Source of the DNA: Leptolinea sp. UBA5203
GTDB lineage: Bacteria > Chloroflexota > Anaerolineae > Anaerolineales > Anaerolineaceae
Length of the DNA: 64,000 nucleotides
Assembly: GCA_002412765.1 (NCBI GenBank)
Contig: DHVR01000002.1
Coordinates: forward strand, 123,253 to 187,252
Direction: 5' to 3'
Made by a program: the position numbers and the translations under genes. The notes below the pieces were generated by a model that was not told the DNA's origin, made no database searches, and saw nothing but the letters and a program-made list of their open reading frames with translations. Below, piece by piece: positions 24,774 to 34,126 of this stretch (position 1 is its first letter; each line of letters starts with the position of its first letter).

Positions 24774-26106
24774 CTGATTCCTTTATGTGGGATGTGAGAA
24801 AATTTGAATAGAGTGACAGATAACGCACTGGCAGCTTGCCGATAATGTGAACTTCTTTACGCCCATGTTCTATAAATTCAATTTGTCCGGTTTGATGAAA
24901 TTGGGAAGTTAAAGCTCCCTGGTTATAAGGAAGAAATACTTCGATCGGCTCAAAGGCTTCAAACAATTCCTTTTCAATTTTCGTGAGTAACACATCCAAA
25001 CCACTCTTTTTTAATGCTGAAATTGGAATCGCTTCCGGGAATAGTGCCAGGATTGCTTGTAATTCCTCTTCACTATTTATTTTATCTGTTTTATTTAGAA
25101 CCGTGATGACCGGGATGTGATCGGCTTTGATTTCTTTCAATGTGTTTTGAACCGATTGCCATTGGGCGTGTACCAGGGGGTGACTGCAATCCAAAACATG
25201 TAAAAGGCAATTCGCCTCACAAATTTCTTCCAGAGTTGCCCGAAATGCCGCAACCAATTGTGTAGGAATTTTTTGAATAAATCCAACCGTGTCCGTAAAG
25301 AGGACTTGATTATTATTCGGTAATTGGACTTTTCGGGTCGTCGGATCGAGGGTTGCAAATAATTTGTCAGCCACATAGACGTCGGATGCGGAAATGGCAT
25401 TTAGTAAGGTTGATTTCCCTGAGTTGGTATACCCGACCAGGGAGATGACCGCAGTTTGCGATTTCGAGCGCTGGGAACGGTAGCGCATGCGATGGGCGCG
25501 TACTTTCTCCAACTCCACTTTCAATTTGCTGATTTTGCGACTGATCTCCCGCCGGTCTACTTCCAGTTGGGTTTCACCTGGGCCGCGCAAACCCACGCCG
25601 CCCACGCCGCCGGAACGTCCACCGCCACCGCCGGCCTGACGGGCAAGATGCGTCCAGGCTCGGGTAAGCCTGGGCAGGCGGTATTCGTACTGCGCCAACT
25701 CAACCTGAAGTTTTCCTTCAGCGGTTTGGGCATGCTGGGCAAAAATATCTAAAATTAAGGCGGTTCGGTCAATGACTTTTACGGTTTCACCGAATATTTT
25801 CTCCAATTCACGCAGATGTCTGGGAGATAGTTCCGCATCGAAAATAACAACGGTGGCTTCCGTGTCCTCAAGAAGAATACGAATCTCTTCCACTTTGCCA
25901 CTACCGATCATGGTCATCGGATTGGGTCTGGAAATTTTCTGTGTGGCTTCTCCCACCACAACCAACCCGGCTGTGGTAGCCAACAGGTTTAATTCTTCGA
26001 GGGAATCCTCCATGGAGAGCAACGAGATGGAGGACGCAATATCAATACCCACTAAAAATGCTTTTTCGGTTTCACCCTGAGTAGGACGAGAAGGTTTTTC
26101 TGTCAT
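24757..26106 (-). CDS. hflX: Ribosome-associated GTPase HflX
   Basis: This is a 449-residue GTPase that binds the 50S subunit and splits or rescues stalled ribosomes. The N-terminal HflX domain has MIGSGKVEEI, DAELSPRHLRELE and the Gly-rich QAGGGGGRSGGVGGVGLRGPGETQLEVDRR. The G domain has G1 GYTNSGKST, G2-like ATLDPTTR, G3 DTVGFI, and G4 NKTD. The ATG at 26106 overlaps the stop of the upstream aminotransferase as ATGA, showing translational coupling; the reading from 26115 would need TTG. Length is normal. Confidence 0.94.
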   Translation of the reverse strand: MTEKPSRPTQGETEKAFLVGIDIASSISLLSMEDSLEELNLLATTAGLVVVGEATQKISRPNPMTMIGSGKVEEIRILLEDTEATVVIFDAELSPRHLRELEKIFGETVKVIDRTALILDIFAQHAQTAEGKLQVELAQYEYRLPRLTRAWTHLARQAGGGGGRSGGVGGVGLRGPGETQLEVDRREISRKISKLKVELEKVRAHRMRYRSQRSKSQTAVISLVGYTNSGKSTLLNAISASDVYVADKLFATLDPTTRKVQLPNNNQVLFTDTVGFIQKIPTQLVAAFRATLEEICEANCLLHVLDCSHPLVHAQWQSVQNTLKEIKADHIPVITVLNKTDKINSEEELQAILALFPEAIPISALKKSGLDVLLTKIEKELFEAFEPIEVFLPYNQGALTSQFHQTGQIEFIEHGRKEVHIIGKLPVRYLSLYSNFLTSHIKESDEHES

Positions 26107-27269
26107 AAGTACCAAGCCTGTAATTTGTTAATCGCTCTTTGTAATACATCTTGTGGTTGACAAAAGGAAATTCGAAAATAGTTCTTTCCATTCGATCCAT
26201 AGATGCTTCCCGGTGTCATACTGACACCGGCATTGTCCAATGCTTCATTACAAAAATCAATATCCGAAGAAAATGAAGCGGGAATTTGTGCCCATAAGTA
26301 AAACCCTGCTTTTGGTTTGATAAAACATGGTGAAATCCTGGTTAAATAATCAATAAACAAATCCCGGCGATTCTTCATCTCCTGGTTTCTTGCCAGAATC
26401 CAAGATCGATCCATCAAAAGGGCTGTACTTGCGGCACGGAAGATAGGGATGGAGGTGCTGTTGTCCACTTTTGATTTTAAGGTCTGTAAAGCTGAGATGA
26501 TTTCTCGATTTCCACAAATCATGCCAATCCGCCAACCCGCCATATGATAGGTTTTGGAGAGTGAATTGATTTCCACAGCAACATCCCTGGCACCGGCTAT
26601 GGAAAGTAAAGAAGGTGGCTTTGGGTCTTCATAGTAGATGTCGGAATATGGGGCATCATGGATCAGGATGAAATGTCTTTCTTTGGCCAATTGGACCAGG
26701 TTTTCCAGTGTATCTGATTGTACTACGCTTCCGGTTGGATTATTGGGATAATTTATCCAGACCAATTTGGTATTGGCTGTCAAGGTGTTTTCAATTTGCT
26801 GATTCTCCAGTGAAAAAGCATTGTCAGAATTCAGAGCATAAGGAATAACATTTGCACCGGCATATTCCGCACCAAAGGCATAGGTGGGGTAACCCGGATT
26901 GGGTACCAGAACATCATCCCCTGCATTGAGCAGGACCTGATGAAGATTAATGATGGCTTCCTTGGATCCCAGTAAAGGCGAAACCTCTTCTTCAGGGTTC
27001 AAGGTAACATTAAACCGATTCTGATAATAGACTGCAACAGCTTCCCGAAAGTAGGCAGGGCCCCGGGTTGAAGTGTAGCCATGGGTGTCCGGTTTTCGGA
27101 TGGACTCTGTCAAGCTATCGATCACTTCTGGCGGCGGTGGAAGATCAGGCGAGCCGATATCCAGACGGATAATCTCTCTGCCAGTTGATTGCAGCTCGTC
27201 AATTCTCTTTTGTAGATTTAAAAAGTAATACGGCTTTATGCCTGAAATCTTAGTTGAAGGATTAATCAT
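26103..27269 (-). CDS. Class I aminotransferase (LL-diaminopimelate aminotransferase-like)
   Basis: This 388-residue PLP fold-type I aminotransferase has DIGSPDLPPPPEVID at about 37, GSKEAIINLHQVLL at about 103, NPGYPTYAFGAEYAGA, the cofactor-binding INYPNNPTGSVV at about 172, HDAPYSDIYYED at about 205, and the Schiff-base Lys in INSLSKTYHMAGWRIG at about 240. The overall pattern fits the DapL/AspC-like group that makes LL-diaminopimelate for lysine and peptidoglycan, or alanine/aspartate aminotransferase activity. Substrate cannot be fixed by eye. It lies 24 bp from the kinase-like gene upstream and overlaps hflX downstream. Confidence 0.8.
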   Translation of the reverse strand: MINPSTKISGIKPYYFLNLQKRIDELQSTGREIIRLDIGSPDLPPPPEVIDSLTESIRKPDTHGYTSTRGPAYFREAVAVYYQNRFNVTLNPEEEVSPLLGSKEAIINLHQVLLNAGDDVLVPNPGYPTYAFGAEYAGANVIPYALNSDNAFSLENQQIENTLTANTKLVWINYPNNPTGSVVQSDTLENLVQLAKERHFILIHDAPYSDIYYEDPKPPSLLSIAGARDVAVEINSLSKTYHMAGWRIGMICGNREIISALQTLKSKVDNSTSIPIFRAASTALLMDRSWILARNQEMKNRRDLFIDYLTRISPCFIKPKAGFYLWAQIPASFSSDIDFCNEALDNAGVSMTPGSIYGSNGKNYFRISFCQPQDVLQRAINKLQAWYL

Positions 27270-27293
27270 AAAAGCATCACGAAATTTAGTTAA

Positions 27294-28457
27294 TTACTTG
27301 ATCGGTACAAGAATGTTGAATCGTTTGCCTGCCTGATCCAGGTTCTCGTAAATCGGCGAGTCCACCCACAAAGATCCAAGATGCGTTTGAATGATGCCTT
27401 TTACAATATACAGCCCATTGCCGGAAATATTGGAAAATTTCCGAACTGCCTGGGTACCGGGCTCGGATTTCTTTAATTTATTAAATAATTCACCTTTTTG
27501 CTGGGTGGATAAGCCGGAGCCATTGTCTATAATTTGAATTTGGAGTTTATCCTGGATGGTATCGGTGATAATTTCCAATGCGCCGTTATCCTGGGTGGTG
27601 GAGATGGAATAATGGATGAGAATCTTTAGTGCATACAATAACTTATCAACATCTATGTAGATGACCTGATCCGTGTTATTGATCTGAAAGGTCAGCTTTA
27701 AATCACGCTGCGCAAGGATGGCCTTGAAATCCCGGTCCAGTTTCTGAAGAAATTGATTGATGGAGATGGGTTGTTTGGAGACAATTAGCCGTTTCTGATC
27801 AATCAGGGCAAGATATGACATTTCATCCATCAGGCTGGTCAGTCGTTGAATACCATTTTTCATCCCTTTGGACAACATGATCAATTCAGTATTACGTTCG
27901 GGTAAAGATTCGATTTGAGAATCAATCATGGTCGCGTACCCCTCAATCAAGGTGATTGGGGTGATCAAAGTCTCACTGGTCAATTGGAAGAACTCACTCT
28001 GCATGAGATTAAGTTTGGCTAAACTATCCTCATTGGGTCTGGATACTGATTTTCTGGAGGATACTGCGGTGTTAATTTCAATCTCATGGGCTAATTCTGT
28101 GCAGCGCAGGAGAAAAGGCATCACTAAATCAAAATAGACAAAAGCCTCTTTTTCTTTGATCAGAGTTTTACAGATAAAGGCAGTACTGCCAAAAATTTCC
28201 TTGATTAATTTCACCAGGATGCCATCGGAGAAGGCTTCTTGATGTTCGCTGTGGATCAAATCGTTCCAGCTGATAAGCAATTTTCGAACCGATTCATCCA
28301 TGCGGTTGACTGGCTCATGCAGCATTAACTGGAAAAAAGGTTTAAGTTGATCCTGTAAATTTCCATCCAGGGTTGAAAGAGGCGAGATGCGTTGAATGGT
28401 TTCTGACAACCACTGAGGGTATAACGATTCTAGTTTTTTAAGTTCTTTTTCATTCAT
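27294..28457 (-). CDS. Histidine kinase-like protein lacking phosphoacceptor His
   Basis: This 387-residue soluble protein has no membrane or PAS domain seen in the first 140 residues, which are helical. A HisKA-like dimerisation helix reads FFQLTSETLITPITLIEGY (about 156-174). Compared with the canonical FxxLASHELRTPLT, Glu162 sits where the phosphorylated His belongs. The HATPase domain keeps the G1 box IIDNGSGLS and G2 box GNGLYIVKGI but the N-box reads LIHYSIST, without the Asn. It probably does not autophosphorylate. It may act as a regulatory pseudokinase. It begins 19 bp after the M28 gene and precedes the aminotransferase in the same direction. Confidence 0.75.
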   Translation of the reverse strand: MNEKELKKLESLYPQWLSETIQRISPLSTLDGNLQDQLKPFFQLMLHEPVNRMDESVRKLLISWNDLIHSEHQEAFSDGILVKLIKEIFGSTAFICKTLIKEKEAFVYFDLVMPFLLRCTELAHEIEINTAVSSRKSVSRPNEDSLAKLNLMQSEFFQLTSETLITPITLIEGYATMIDSQIESLPERNTELIMLSKGMKNGIQRLTSLMDEMSYLALIDQKRLIVSKQPISINQFLQKLDRDFKAILAQRDLKLTFQINNTDQVIYIDVDKLLYALKILIHYSISTTQDNGALEIITDTIQDKLQIQIIDNGSGLSTQQKGELFNKLKKSEPGTQAVRKFSNISGNGLYIVKGIIQTHLGSLWVDSPIYENLDQAGKRFNILVPIK

Positions 28458-28475
28458 GGCAGCTCTTCACGGTTT

Positions 28476-29348
28476 TTATGGATTGGATTTTGATAACCAG
28501 TATAGCAAGGTTTTGCCGATAATACCAAGACTTTTGGCTGAGATATTGCTTTCATTATCCATCGTCGTATGCCAGGCGGGATAATCAAAATCGATGATGT
28601 CTATGGCTGGGATATTCTGGTTCTTAAACGGCACATGATCATCCAGCATGGAATACTTGGCTTCGGGGATGAGATAGTGCTCGTAGCCAAGCTCCTGAGC
28701 AGCCTGCCAGATTTCGACGGTCAAGGCAGGATCAGAATTACGATCGATATAGACGTTCAAGTCTTTGTCCCCAATCATATCCACGATGATGACCTGGTCC
28801 GGGAGTTTGAATGTCGGGTCACTGGCCAGGGCTGTTGATCCGGCGATCCACTGATATTGTCCGATACCGCCTTGATCTTCAAAGTCAAAAAAGGCCAGGG
28901 TAATCTCATTGGGCACAGTTTCCGGGATGACTCTGGCAAGTTCCAAGAGGACGGCCACACCGGAAGCGCCGTCATTCGCACCCAGGACGGGTTCCTGCGG
29001 ATAATTAAGATCCTGATCTGCCAGCAGACGGGTATCATAATGGGCACCAAACAAAACATGCGGGGCGGTGCCATCCCGATGGGCGACGATATTGCTGATG
29101 GTCAAATCATAGTACGGGTATTCATACAACTGCACCTGCCAGTTATTCTTTTCCAATTCGGAGACAATCCAATCCTGAGTTTGAGCATGTCCAATGGAAC
29201 CCGGATAGCGAAACCCGAAGGACAGCTGGGTTTGTACATCCTGATAAGCACGATTCTCATCAAAGGAAGGCGCTGCTTGTGCACAGGAAACGAAAAGCAG
29301 ACTTAGAATCAGGATCGTTTGGATAATAAAGAGGGTGCGATTTTTCAT
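28476..29348 (-). CDS. M28 family lipoprotein, glutaminyl-cyclase-like
   Basis: This 290-residue exported zinc hydrolase-fold protein has a lipobox-like signal (LLFVSCAQ, Cys at about residue 22) that predicts membrane anchoring. M28 metal ligands are in order: FGAHYDTR (His, about 101), GANDGASGVAVLLELAR (Asp, about 125), FFDFEDQGG (Glu), DDHVPF and AWHTTMDN (His near the C-terminus). The wording of these motifs, notably HYDTR, GANDGASG and DxIDFDYPxWHT, is closer to glutaminyl-peptide cyclotransferases than to aminopeptidases, so it may form N-terminal pyroglutamate on secreted proteins. It starts 3 bp after trmFO. Confidence 0.8.
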   Translation of the reverse strand: MKNRTLFIIQTILILSLLFVSCAQAAPSFDENRAYQDVQTQLSFGFRYPGSIGHAQTQDWIVSELEKNNWQVQLYEYPYYDLTISNIVAHRDGTAPHVLFGAHYDTRLLADQDLNYPQEPVLGANDGASGVAVLLELARVIPETVPNEITLAFFDFEDQGGIGQYQWIAGSTALASDPTFKLPDQVIIVDMIGDKDLNVYIDRNSDPALTVEIWQAAQELGYEHYLIPEAKYSMLDDHVPFKNQNIPAIDIIDFDYPAWHTTMDNESNISAKSLGIIGKTLLYWLSKSNP

Positions 29349-29351
29349 GAA

Positions 29352-30689
29352 TCACCTATTTTCTGCAAGATAAGCGGATAGTTCTTCCAACCCGCGGGCG
29401 GTATACGCCATAAAGCGTTTCTTTTTATCCTGAATCTTTTTGGGTAGAGGAGGCAAAATGCCGAAATTAGCTTTCATGGGTTGGAAGTTTTTTTGATCGG
29501 CTTCGGTAATATAGGATACTAAAGAACCCAGCATGGTGGTTTTGGGAAAGATCCATGGGGTTTGCTGCTTCAAAGTTCTGACCGCGTTGATCCCGGCCAA
29601 AAGGCCAGTGGCAATGTTGCCCATGTAGCCTTCCACACCGGTTAGTTGCCCGGCGATAAATAAATCCGCTCGAGTTTTGGATTGCAGGGAGGGGAATAAT
29701 AAAGCTGGGGCATAGAGGAATGTATTGCGGTGCATCTGACCATAGCGATAAAACTCCGCATTTTGTAACCCTGGAATCATACGGAAGACCCTTTTTTGCT
29801 CACCAAAGGTAAGGTTGGTTTGGAATCCCACCAAATTATACAGCGATCCGGCTTGATTGTCCTGGCGCAATTGAACTACGGCATAGGGTTTTTCGGGCGT
29901 GTGTTCCATCAACCCTTTCGGGGTCATGGGGCCGAAAGCCAGGGTTTCTGCTCCTCGTGCGGCCATCACTTCAACTGGCAGGCAGCCTTCAAAATAGGTA
30001 CCGGCTCCGGCTTTCACCCCTGTGTTGATATCCTGTTCAAAGGATTTCAACACAATCCGTTCTGCCTGGGCTAATTCACCGACAAAGGCATGATATTGAT
30101 CTTTACTCATCGGACAGTTGATATAATCGCCTTCTTCTTCCGTGCCTTTATCGTAACGGGAAGCGCGGAAAGCGATACTGAAATCGATACTCTCCTCTTG
30201 AACAATGGGAGCTATGGCATCATAAAAAAATAAATGCTCACTGCCAGTAAAAGCAGCCAGGGATTTTGAAAAAGCAGGGGAGGTTAACGGCCCGGTGCAG
30301 ATGATGGTTGGACCTTCAGGAAGGTCTATCACCTCCTGACGAATGACTTCAATGTTGGGATGGGATTCGATGGATGCGGTAAGTTGCTCGGCAAAGGCAT
30401 TCCGGTCTACGGCCAGGGCGCTCCCGGCAGGCAGGGCACAGGCTTCGGCAATTCGAAGCAGGTTGGAATTTAAAATCCGTAATTCTTCCTTCAACATTCC
30501 GGAAGCTCGTTCCGGTAAAACCGAACCCAGTGAGTTGGAGCAGATTAATTCCCCCAGAAAATCCGTCTCATGGGCTGGGCTGGCGTGTATAGGGCGCATC
30601 TCGAATAGTTTAACCTGGATTCCAGCTTCTGCAGCCTGCCAGGCTGCTTCGCTTCCGGAAAGTCCACCACCTATAACGGTAAGAGTCAT
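29352..30689 (-). CDS. trmFO: tRNA (uracil-54-C5)-methyltransferase, folate-dependent
   Basis: This is a 445-residue FAD enzyme that makes ribothymidine at tRNA position 54 using methylenetetrahydrofolate. The N-terminal dinucleotide motif VIGGGLSGSEAA is followed by FEMRP, then ETDFLGELICSNSLGS, LKEELRIL and ALAVDRNAFAEQLT, all TrmFO signatures. Later blocks include YINCPMSKDQYHAFV, YFEGCLPVEVMAARGAETLAFGPMTPKGL and GYMGNIATGLLAGINA. The ATG at 30689 has GGAG 7 nt upstream; the longer frame from 30707 needs TTG. The divergent rpoN promoter lies just upstream. Confidence 0.95.
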   Translation of the reverse strand: MTLTVIGGGLSGSEAAWQAAEAGIQVKLFEMRPIHASPAHETDFLGELICSNSLGSVLPERASGMLKEELRILNSNLLRIAEACALPAGSALAVDRNAFAEQLTASIESHPNIEVIRQEVIDLPEGPTIICTGPLTSPAFSKSLAAFTGSEHLFFYDAIAPIVQEESIDFSIAFRASRYDKGTEEEGDYINCPMSKDQYHAFVGELAQAERIVLKSFEQDINTGVKAGAGTYFEGCLPVEVMAARGAETLAFGPMTPKGLMEHTPEKPYAVVQLRQDNQAGSLYNLVGFQTNLTFGEQKRVFRMIPGLQNAEFYRYGQMHRNTFLYAPALLFPSLQSKTRADLFIAGQLTGVEGYMGNIATGLLAGINAVRTLKQQTPWIFPKTTMLGSLVSYITEADQKNFQPMKANFGILPPLPKKIQDKKKRFMAYTARGLEELSAYLAENR

Positions 30690-30724
30690 AAAGTCTCCAG
30701 TGTTCAAAATTAATAGATTCCAAG

Positions 30725-30740
30725 TGGCATAGAACTTGCA
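30725..30740 (+). promoter_or_regulatory. Sigma-54 (-24/-12) promoter of rpoN
   Basis: TGGCAT (30725-30730), 5 bp, TTGCA (30736-30740). The first G of the -24 GG and the G of the -12 GC are 12 bp apart as required. One mismatch from the consensus TGGCAC-N5-TTGCA. Transcription would start at about 30751, before the rpoN ribosome binding site, implying autoregulation. Confidence 0.8.
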
Positions 30741-30787
30741 CTATAAGAGCCATCAGGATATACTAATTCTATCAGAAGGTGCTGGCT

Positions 30788-32188
30788 ATGTTTCAATATC
30801 AATACACGGATATCAAACCTCTTACTACTGCACACCTCGCGCAGACGATGGCGTTATTAAGTTTATCCATCGATGAGTTACAACAGGAAATTGAAGCGCA
30901 GCTTGCCAAGAACCCTGCATTGGAAATCATTGAGGAACGACGCTGCCCGACCTGTCAGCGTAAACTGCCTCCACAAGGGAAATGTCCAGTATGCTCCAAA
31001 CCTTCCAATGAAAATCCTGATGAACCGATTGTTTTTCTCTCCCCGCGCGAAGATTTTTACCAATCCTCCGGGGCAACCCATGAAGATATTCCTGAAGATC
31101 AATTTTCTGCCATGGCAGAAGAATTACCCACCTATGTTTTACGTCAAATCGCCCCTGAATTAAAAGAAAAAGACCGGTTAATTGCCGCTTATTTACTCAC
31201 CCATCTGGATGAAGATGGTTTATTGACCATCCCCTTGATCGAAGCCGCGCAATATTTCCATGTGATGATTTCCAATATCCAGGAAATCCAACGCGTAATT
31301 CAAAAAGCAGACCCCGTTGGGGTTGGCTCCAATTCCACTCAGGATGCCTTATTAATCCAATTGGAAGTATTAGCCGAGCATAAAGCCATACCCGATTTTG
31401 CCGTTGAGATCATCACCAATGGGGACCACCTGGCCAGTAAACGACACTATCCGGATATTGCAAAGAAATATAACCTGCCGGTAAAACAGATTCATGATAT
31501 TGTAAAATTTATTGGCGAGAACCTAAATCCATTTCCTGCCCGTTCCTTCTGGGGCAATGTTCGCCAACCGGCTCCGGAAGCCGTTCAGGTGTACCGTCAG
31601 CCCGATATTATTATCAGCTATCTCAATGATAATCCGGAAAACCCATTATCCGTGGAAATTATTCTGCCCATCTATGGCACATTGCAAGTCAACCCATTAT
31701 TCAAGACTTCGATCAAAGAAGCCAACGAAGAACGAGTGGGCGAGTGGAAGAAAGACCTGGATAAAGCTTCCTTATTTGTCAAATGCATTCAACAGCGCTT
31801 CCATACCATTCAACGCTTAATGCAAAAAGTTGTCCTTTATCAGAAAGAATTTATCCTGCATGGCGATAAATACATGAAACCCATCACCCGGGCTTCCCTG
31901 GCGGATGAAATCAGCGTTCATGAATCCACCATTTCCCGTGCAGTTGCTAATAAAACGGTACAATTACCCAATCGAAAGATTATTCCCCTGGCTGGCTTTT
32001 TTGACCGCAGCCTGAATGTTCGCTCTGTTTTGAAAGAAATCATTGAAAAAGAAAAGAAACCTTTAAGCGATGCCCAATTAATGAAACATTTAGAGGCAGA
32101 AGGGTATCAAGTCGCACGAAGGACCATAGCCAAGTATCGAGCCATGGAGGGTGTTTTGCCCGCGCATCTCCGTCAACCCAATGTGTGA
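30788..32188 (+). CDS. rpoN: RNA polymerase sigma-54 factor with inserted zinc ribbon
   Basis: This is a 466-residue sigma-54. Region I (QYQYTDIKPLTTAHLAQTM to NPALEI, residues 1-47) is followed by an unusual CPTC-N9-CPVC zinc ribbon (Cys 53, 56, 66, 69), then an acidic linker. The core-binding domain spans about 115-290, and an HTH (ITRASLADEISVHESTISRAV) recognises the -12 element. The RpoN box ARRTIAKYRAMEGVLP near the C-terminus recognises -24. The ATG at 30788 follows AGAAGG; the frame from GTG 30779 is less likely. The next gene starts 3 bp after its stop. Unusually for sigma-54, it sits in one operon with a kinase and activator. Confidence 0.93.
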   Translation: MFQYQYTDIKPLTTAHLAQTMALLSLSIDELQQEIEAQLAKNPALEIIEERRCPTCQRKLPPQGKCPVCSKPSNENPDEPIVFLSPREDFYQSSGATHEDIPEDQFSAMAEELPTYVLRQIAPELKEKDRLIAAYLLTHLDEDGLLTIPLIEAAQYFHVMISNIQEIQRVIQKADPVGVGSNSTQDALLIQLEVLAEHKAIPDFAVEIITNGDHLASKRHYPDIAKKYNLPVKQIHDIVKFIGENLNPFPARSFWGNVRQPAPEAVQVYRQPDIIISYLNDNPENPLSVEIILPIYGTLQVNPLFKTSIKEANEERVGEWKKDLDKASLFVKCIQQRFHTIQRLMQKVVLYQKEFILHGDKYMKPITRASLADEISVHESTISRAVANKTVQLPNRKIIPLAGFFDRSLNVRSVLKEIIEKEKKPLSDAQLMKHLEAEGYQVARRTIAKYRAMEGVLPAHLRQPNV

Positions 32189-32191
32189 TCA

Positions 32192-34123
32192 ATGGAACTA
32201 GCAGCGAAAAATAACAACAGCACACCAACCGAATTGGAACCCATACAGATTCAATTGATCATGGATCAATTTGAATCTGCTGTTGTATTAATTCATGAAG
32301 AAGAAGACAAAATTCTATACGGCAATGTTGCCCTGTTAAAATCAACGGCATTCACGCAGGAAGAACTCTCCAATTTATCCTGGCACAAATTGATTGGTGC
32401 CGGTGAAGGCAAAGAATTACCCTTTACTGCACCCGAAACCTGTGAATTGATGCGTCGCAAACGGGATGCTATCCCGGTGATGGTAAGAGCCATCCGCTTG
32501 GTAAACGGCAAACCTTACATCGTGCTAACCATTCTCCCCATCACCCAATTCCGCCAGCAGCGTTATGAAGAATTTGAATTCTTGGAAGAAAACCTAGGGA
32601 AGTTACTAAATCTATCCACTATCTCGGATCCCTATTTCTATCTTAATGAAGTCATTAGCCTGTTGGGGCTGATTTTCAACGCGGATCAGGTTGCCATTTA
32701 TCAAGCAGTGGAAGATTTTCCAATTCTGAAAAATATCGTTCCGCAAGCCAACAAAAAAAACCTGCCGGAAACTCTCTCCTCCTCAGAATTCAGTCAATTG
32801 GAAACCGTGGGTTTATGGTTCCCTGGCAAACCCATCCTGGCGGAGATCCACAAAAAGGCCCGCGAAAACCAGCTCTCTTATCTGGCGAATGCCAGCCTGG
32901 GGGAGGAAGAAGCTGCCTTTGGATTAATTGTGGTGGGCTCCTCAACGCATGAACCAATCAAGAATATTAAAATCCATCTCAGTTTTATTGCCAGAATTGT
33001 GACTGCAACCCTGCAGCAATCCATTCTGGTGAATAATCTCAATCAACAAATACAGGCCCAAAAGGGCATGCTGGATATTCATTCGCTGCTCTTTGACAAT
33101 ATCCACGAAGGGATTGTTCTGCTCAACAAAGAGCTGGTGATCGGACGAATCAACCAGGTGGCTGAAATTCTATTGGGCTATGCAGACAAGGAAGTCAGCG
33201 GACAACCGGTAGAAAACGTGCTGATTGGCGCGGAAGGGTTCATTGTTGCCCTGCAATCCGCCCAGAATGGGATGGCGACGCATAATTTGGGTAAATGTTC
33301 CCTGCACCGCCGCAATGGCATCGCTTTCCCCTGCCAGATTCAGGTCATCCCTGTGAACCGCGGGGAGAGTGTTGAAGACATCCTGGTGTTTATCAACGAT
33401 ATCAGCGAAAACGAGCAAATCCGGCTGCGTACCCAGCAATTGGAACATCGCGCCGTTCTGGGGGAAATAACGGCGGTCTTTGCCCATGAAGTGCGCAATC
33501 CGATCAATAACATTTCCACCGGTTTGCAATTACTCTCTCAAAAATTGGATGCGGAAGATCCCAACCAGGATAATATTCAACGCATGCTGACAGATTGCAC
33601 CCGTCTGAACCATCTGATGGAATCGGTCTTGGCGTTTTCCAGGCCGGCAGAACAAAGGATGCATCCCTGTAACTTGCCTATTTTAATCCAACGCCTATTG
33701 GATCGCTGGCATCCCCGCATGGCTCGTGTGAAAGTAAAACCATATTTTGAGCCGGAAGGGAACATCCCTGACGCTTATGTGGATCAGCGCTCGATTGAAC
33801 AGGTATTTACCAACTTAATCAGTAACGCCGTGGAAGCGATGAGCGAAACAGGCGGAACCCTGGCCATCAAGATCAAAACTGATATGAGTGTACCAACCCG
33901 TCCGCAGCTTGAGATCACCGTCTCGGATACAGGACCAGGAATCCCGGATGAAGTCCGTGATAGAATATTTGAACCTTTTGTGACGACCAATCCCCGGGGC
34001 AACGGCCTTGGGTTAGCGATTACCAAACGAATTGTAACGGCCAATCGGGGAAGCATTACTTTGGACACTTTTCCAGGTGGAACGGTCTTCAAAGTGTTAT
34101 TGCCCATTGCAAACGGAGAATAA
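32192..34123 (+). CDS. NtrB-like sensor histidine kinase (PAS-GAF-PAS)
   Basis: This 643-residue cytosolic kinase, with no membrane helices seen, should phosphorylate the adjacent activator. A PAS-like domain lies at about 18-118, a GAF-like domain at about 140-280, and a second PAS domain (IHEGIVLLNKELVIGRINQVAEILLG) at about 295-410. The HisKA motif is VFAHEVRNPINN with His432. HATPase boxes are VFTNLISNAVEAM (N), VSDTGPGIP (G1) and GNGLGLAITKRIV (G2). The phosphoacceptor region and the class of catalytic domain match kinases that pair with sigma-54 activators. It is separated from rpoN and the activator gene by 3 bp each. The signal is unknown, but GAF plus PAS suggests a small soluble ligand or redox cue. 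Confidence 0.9.
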   Translation: MELAAKNNNSTPTELEPIQIQLIMDQFESAVVLIHEEEDKILYGNVALLKSTAFTQEELSNLSWHKLIGAGEGKELPFTAPETCELMRRKRDAIPVMVRAIRLVNGKPYIVLTILPITQFRQQRYEEFEFLEENLGKLLNLSTISDPYFYLNEVISLLGLIFNADQVAIYQAVEDFPILKNIVPQANKKNLPETLSSSEFSQLETVGLWFPGKPILAEIHKKARENQLSYLANASLGEEEAAFGLIVVGSSTHEPIKNIKIHLSFIARIVTATLQQSILVNNLNQQIQAQKGMLDIHSLLFDNIHEGIVLLNKELVIGRINQVAEILLGYADKEVSGQPVENVLIGAEGFIVALQSAQNGMATHNLGKCSLHRRNGIAFPCQIQVIPVNRGESVEDILVFINDISENEQIRLRTQQLEHRAVLGEITAVFAHEVRNPINNISTGLQLLSQKLDAEDPNQDNIQRMLTDCTRLNHLMESVLAFSRPAEQRMHPCNLPILIQRLLDRWHPRMARVKVKPYFEPEGNIPDAYVDQRSIEQVFTNLISNAVEAMSETGGTLAIKIKTDMSVPTRPQLEITVSDTGPGIPDEVRDRIFEPFVTTNPRGNGLGLAITKRIVTANRGSITLDTFPGGTVFKVLLPIANGE

Positions 34124-34126
34124 CAC

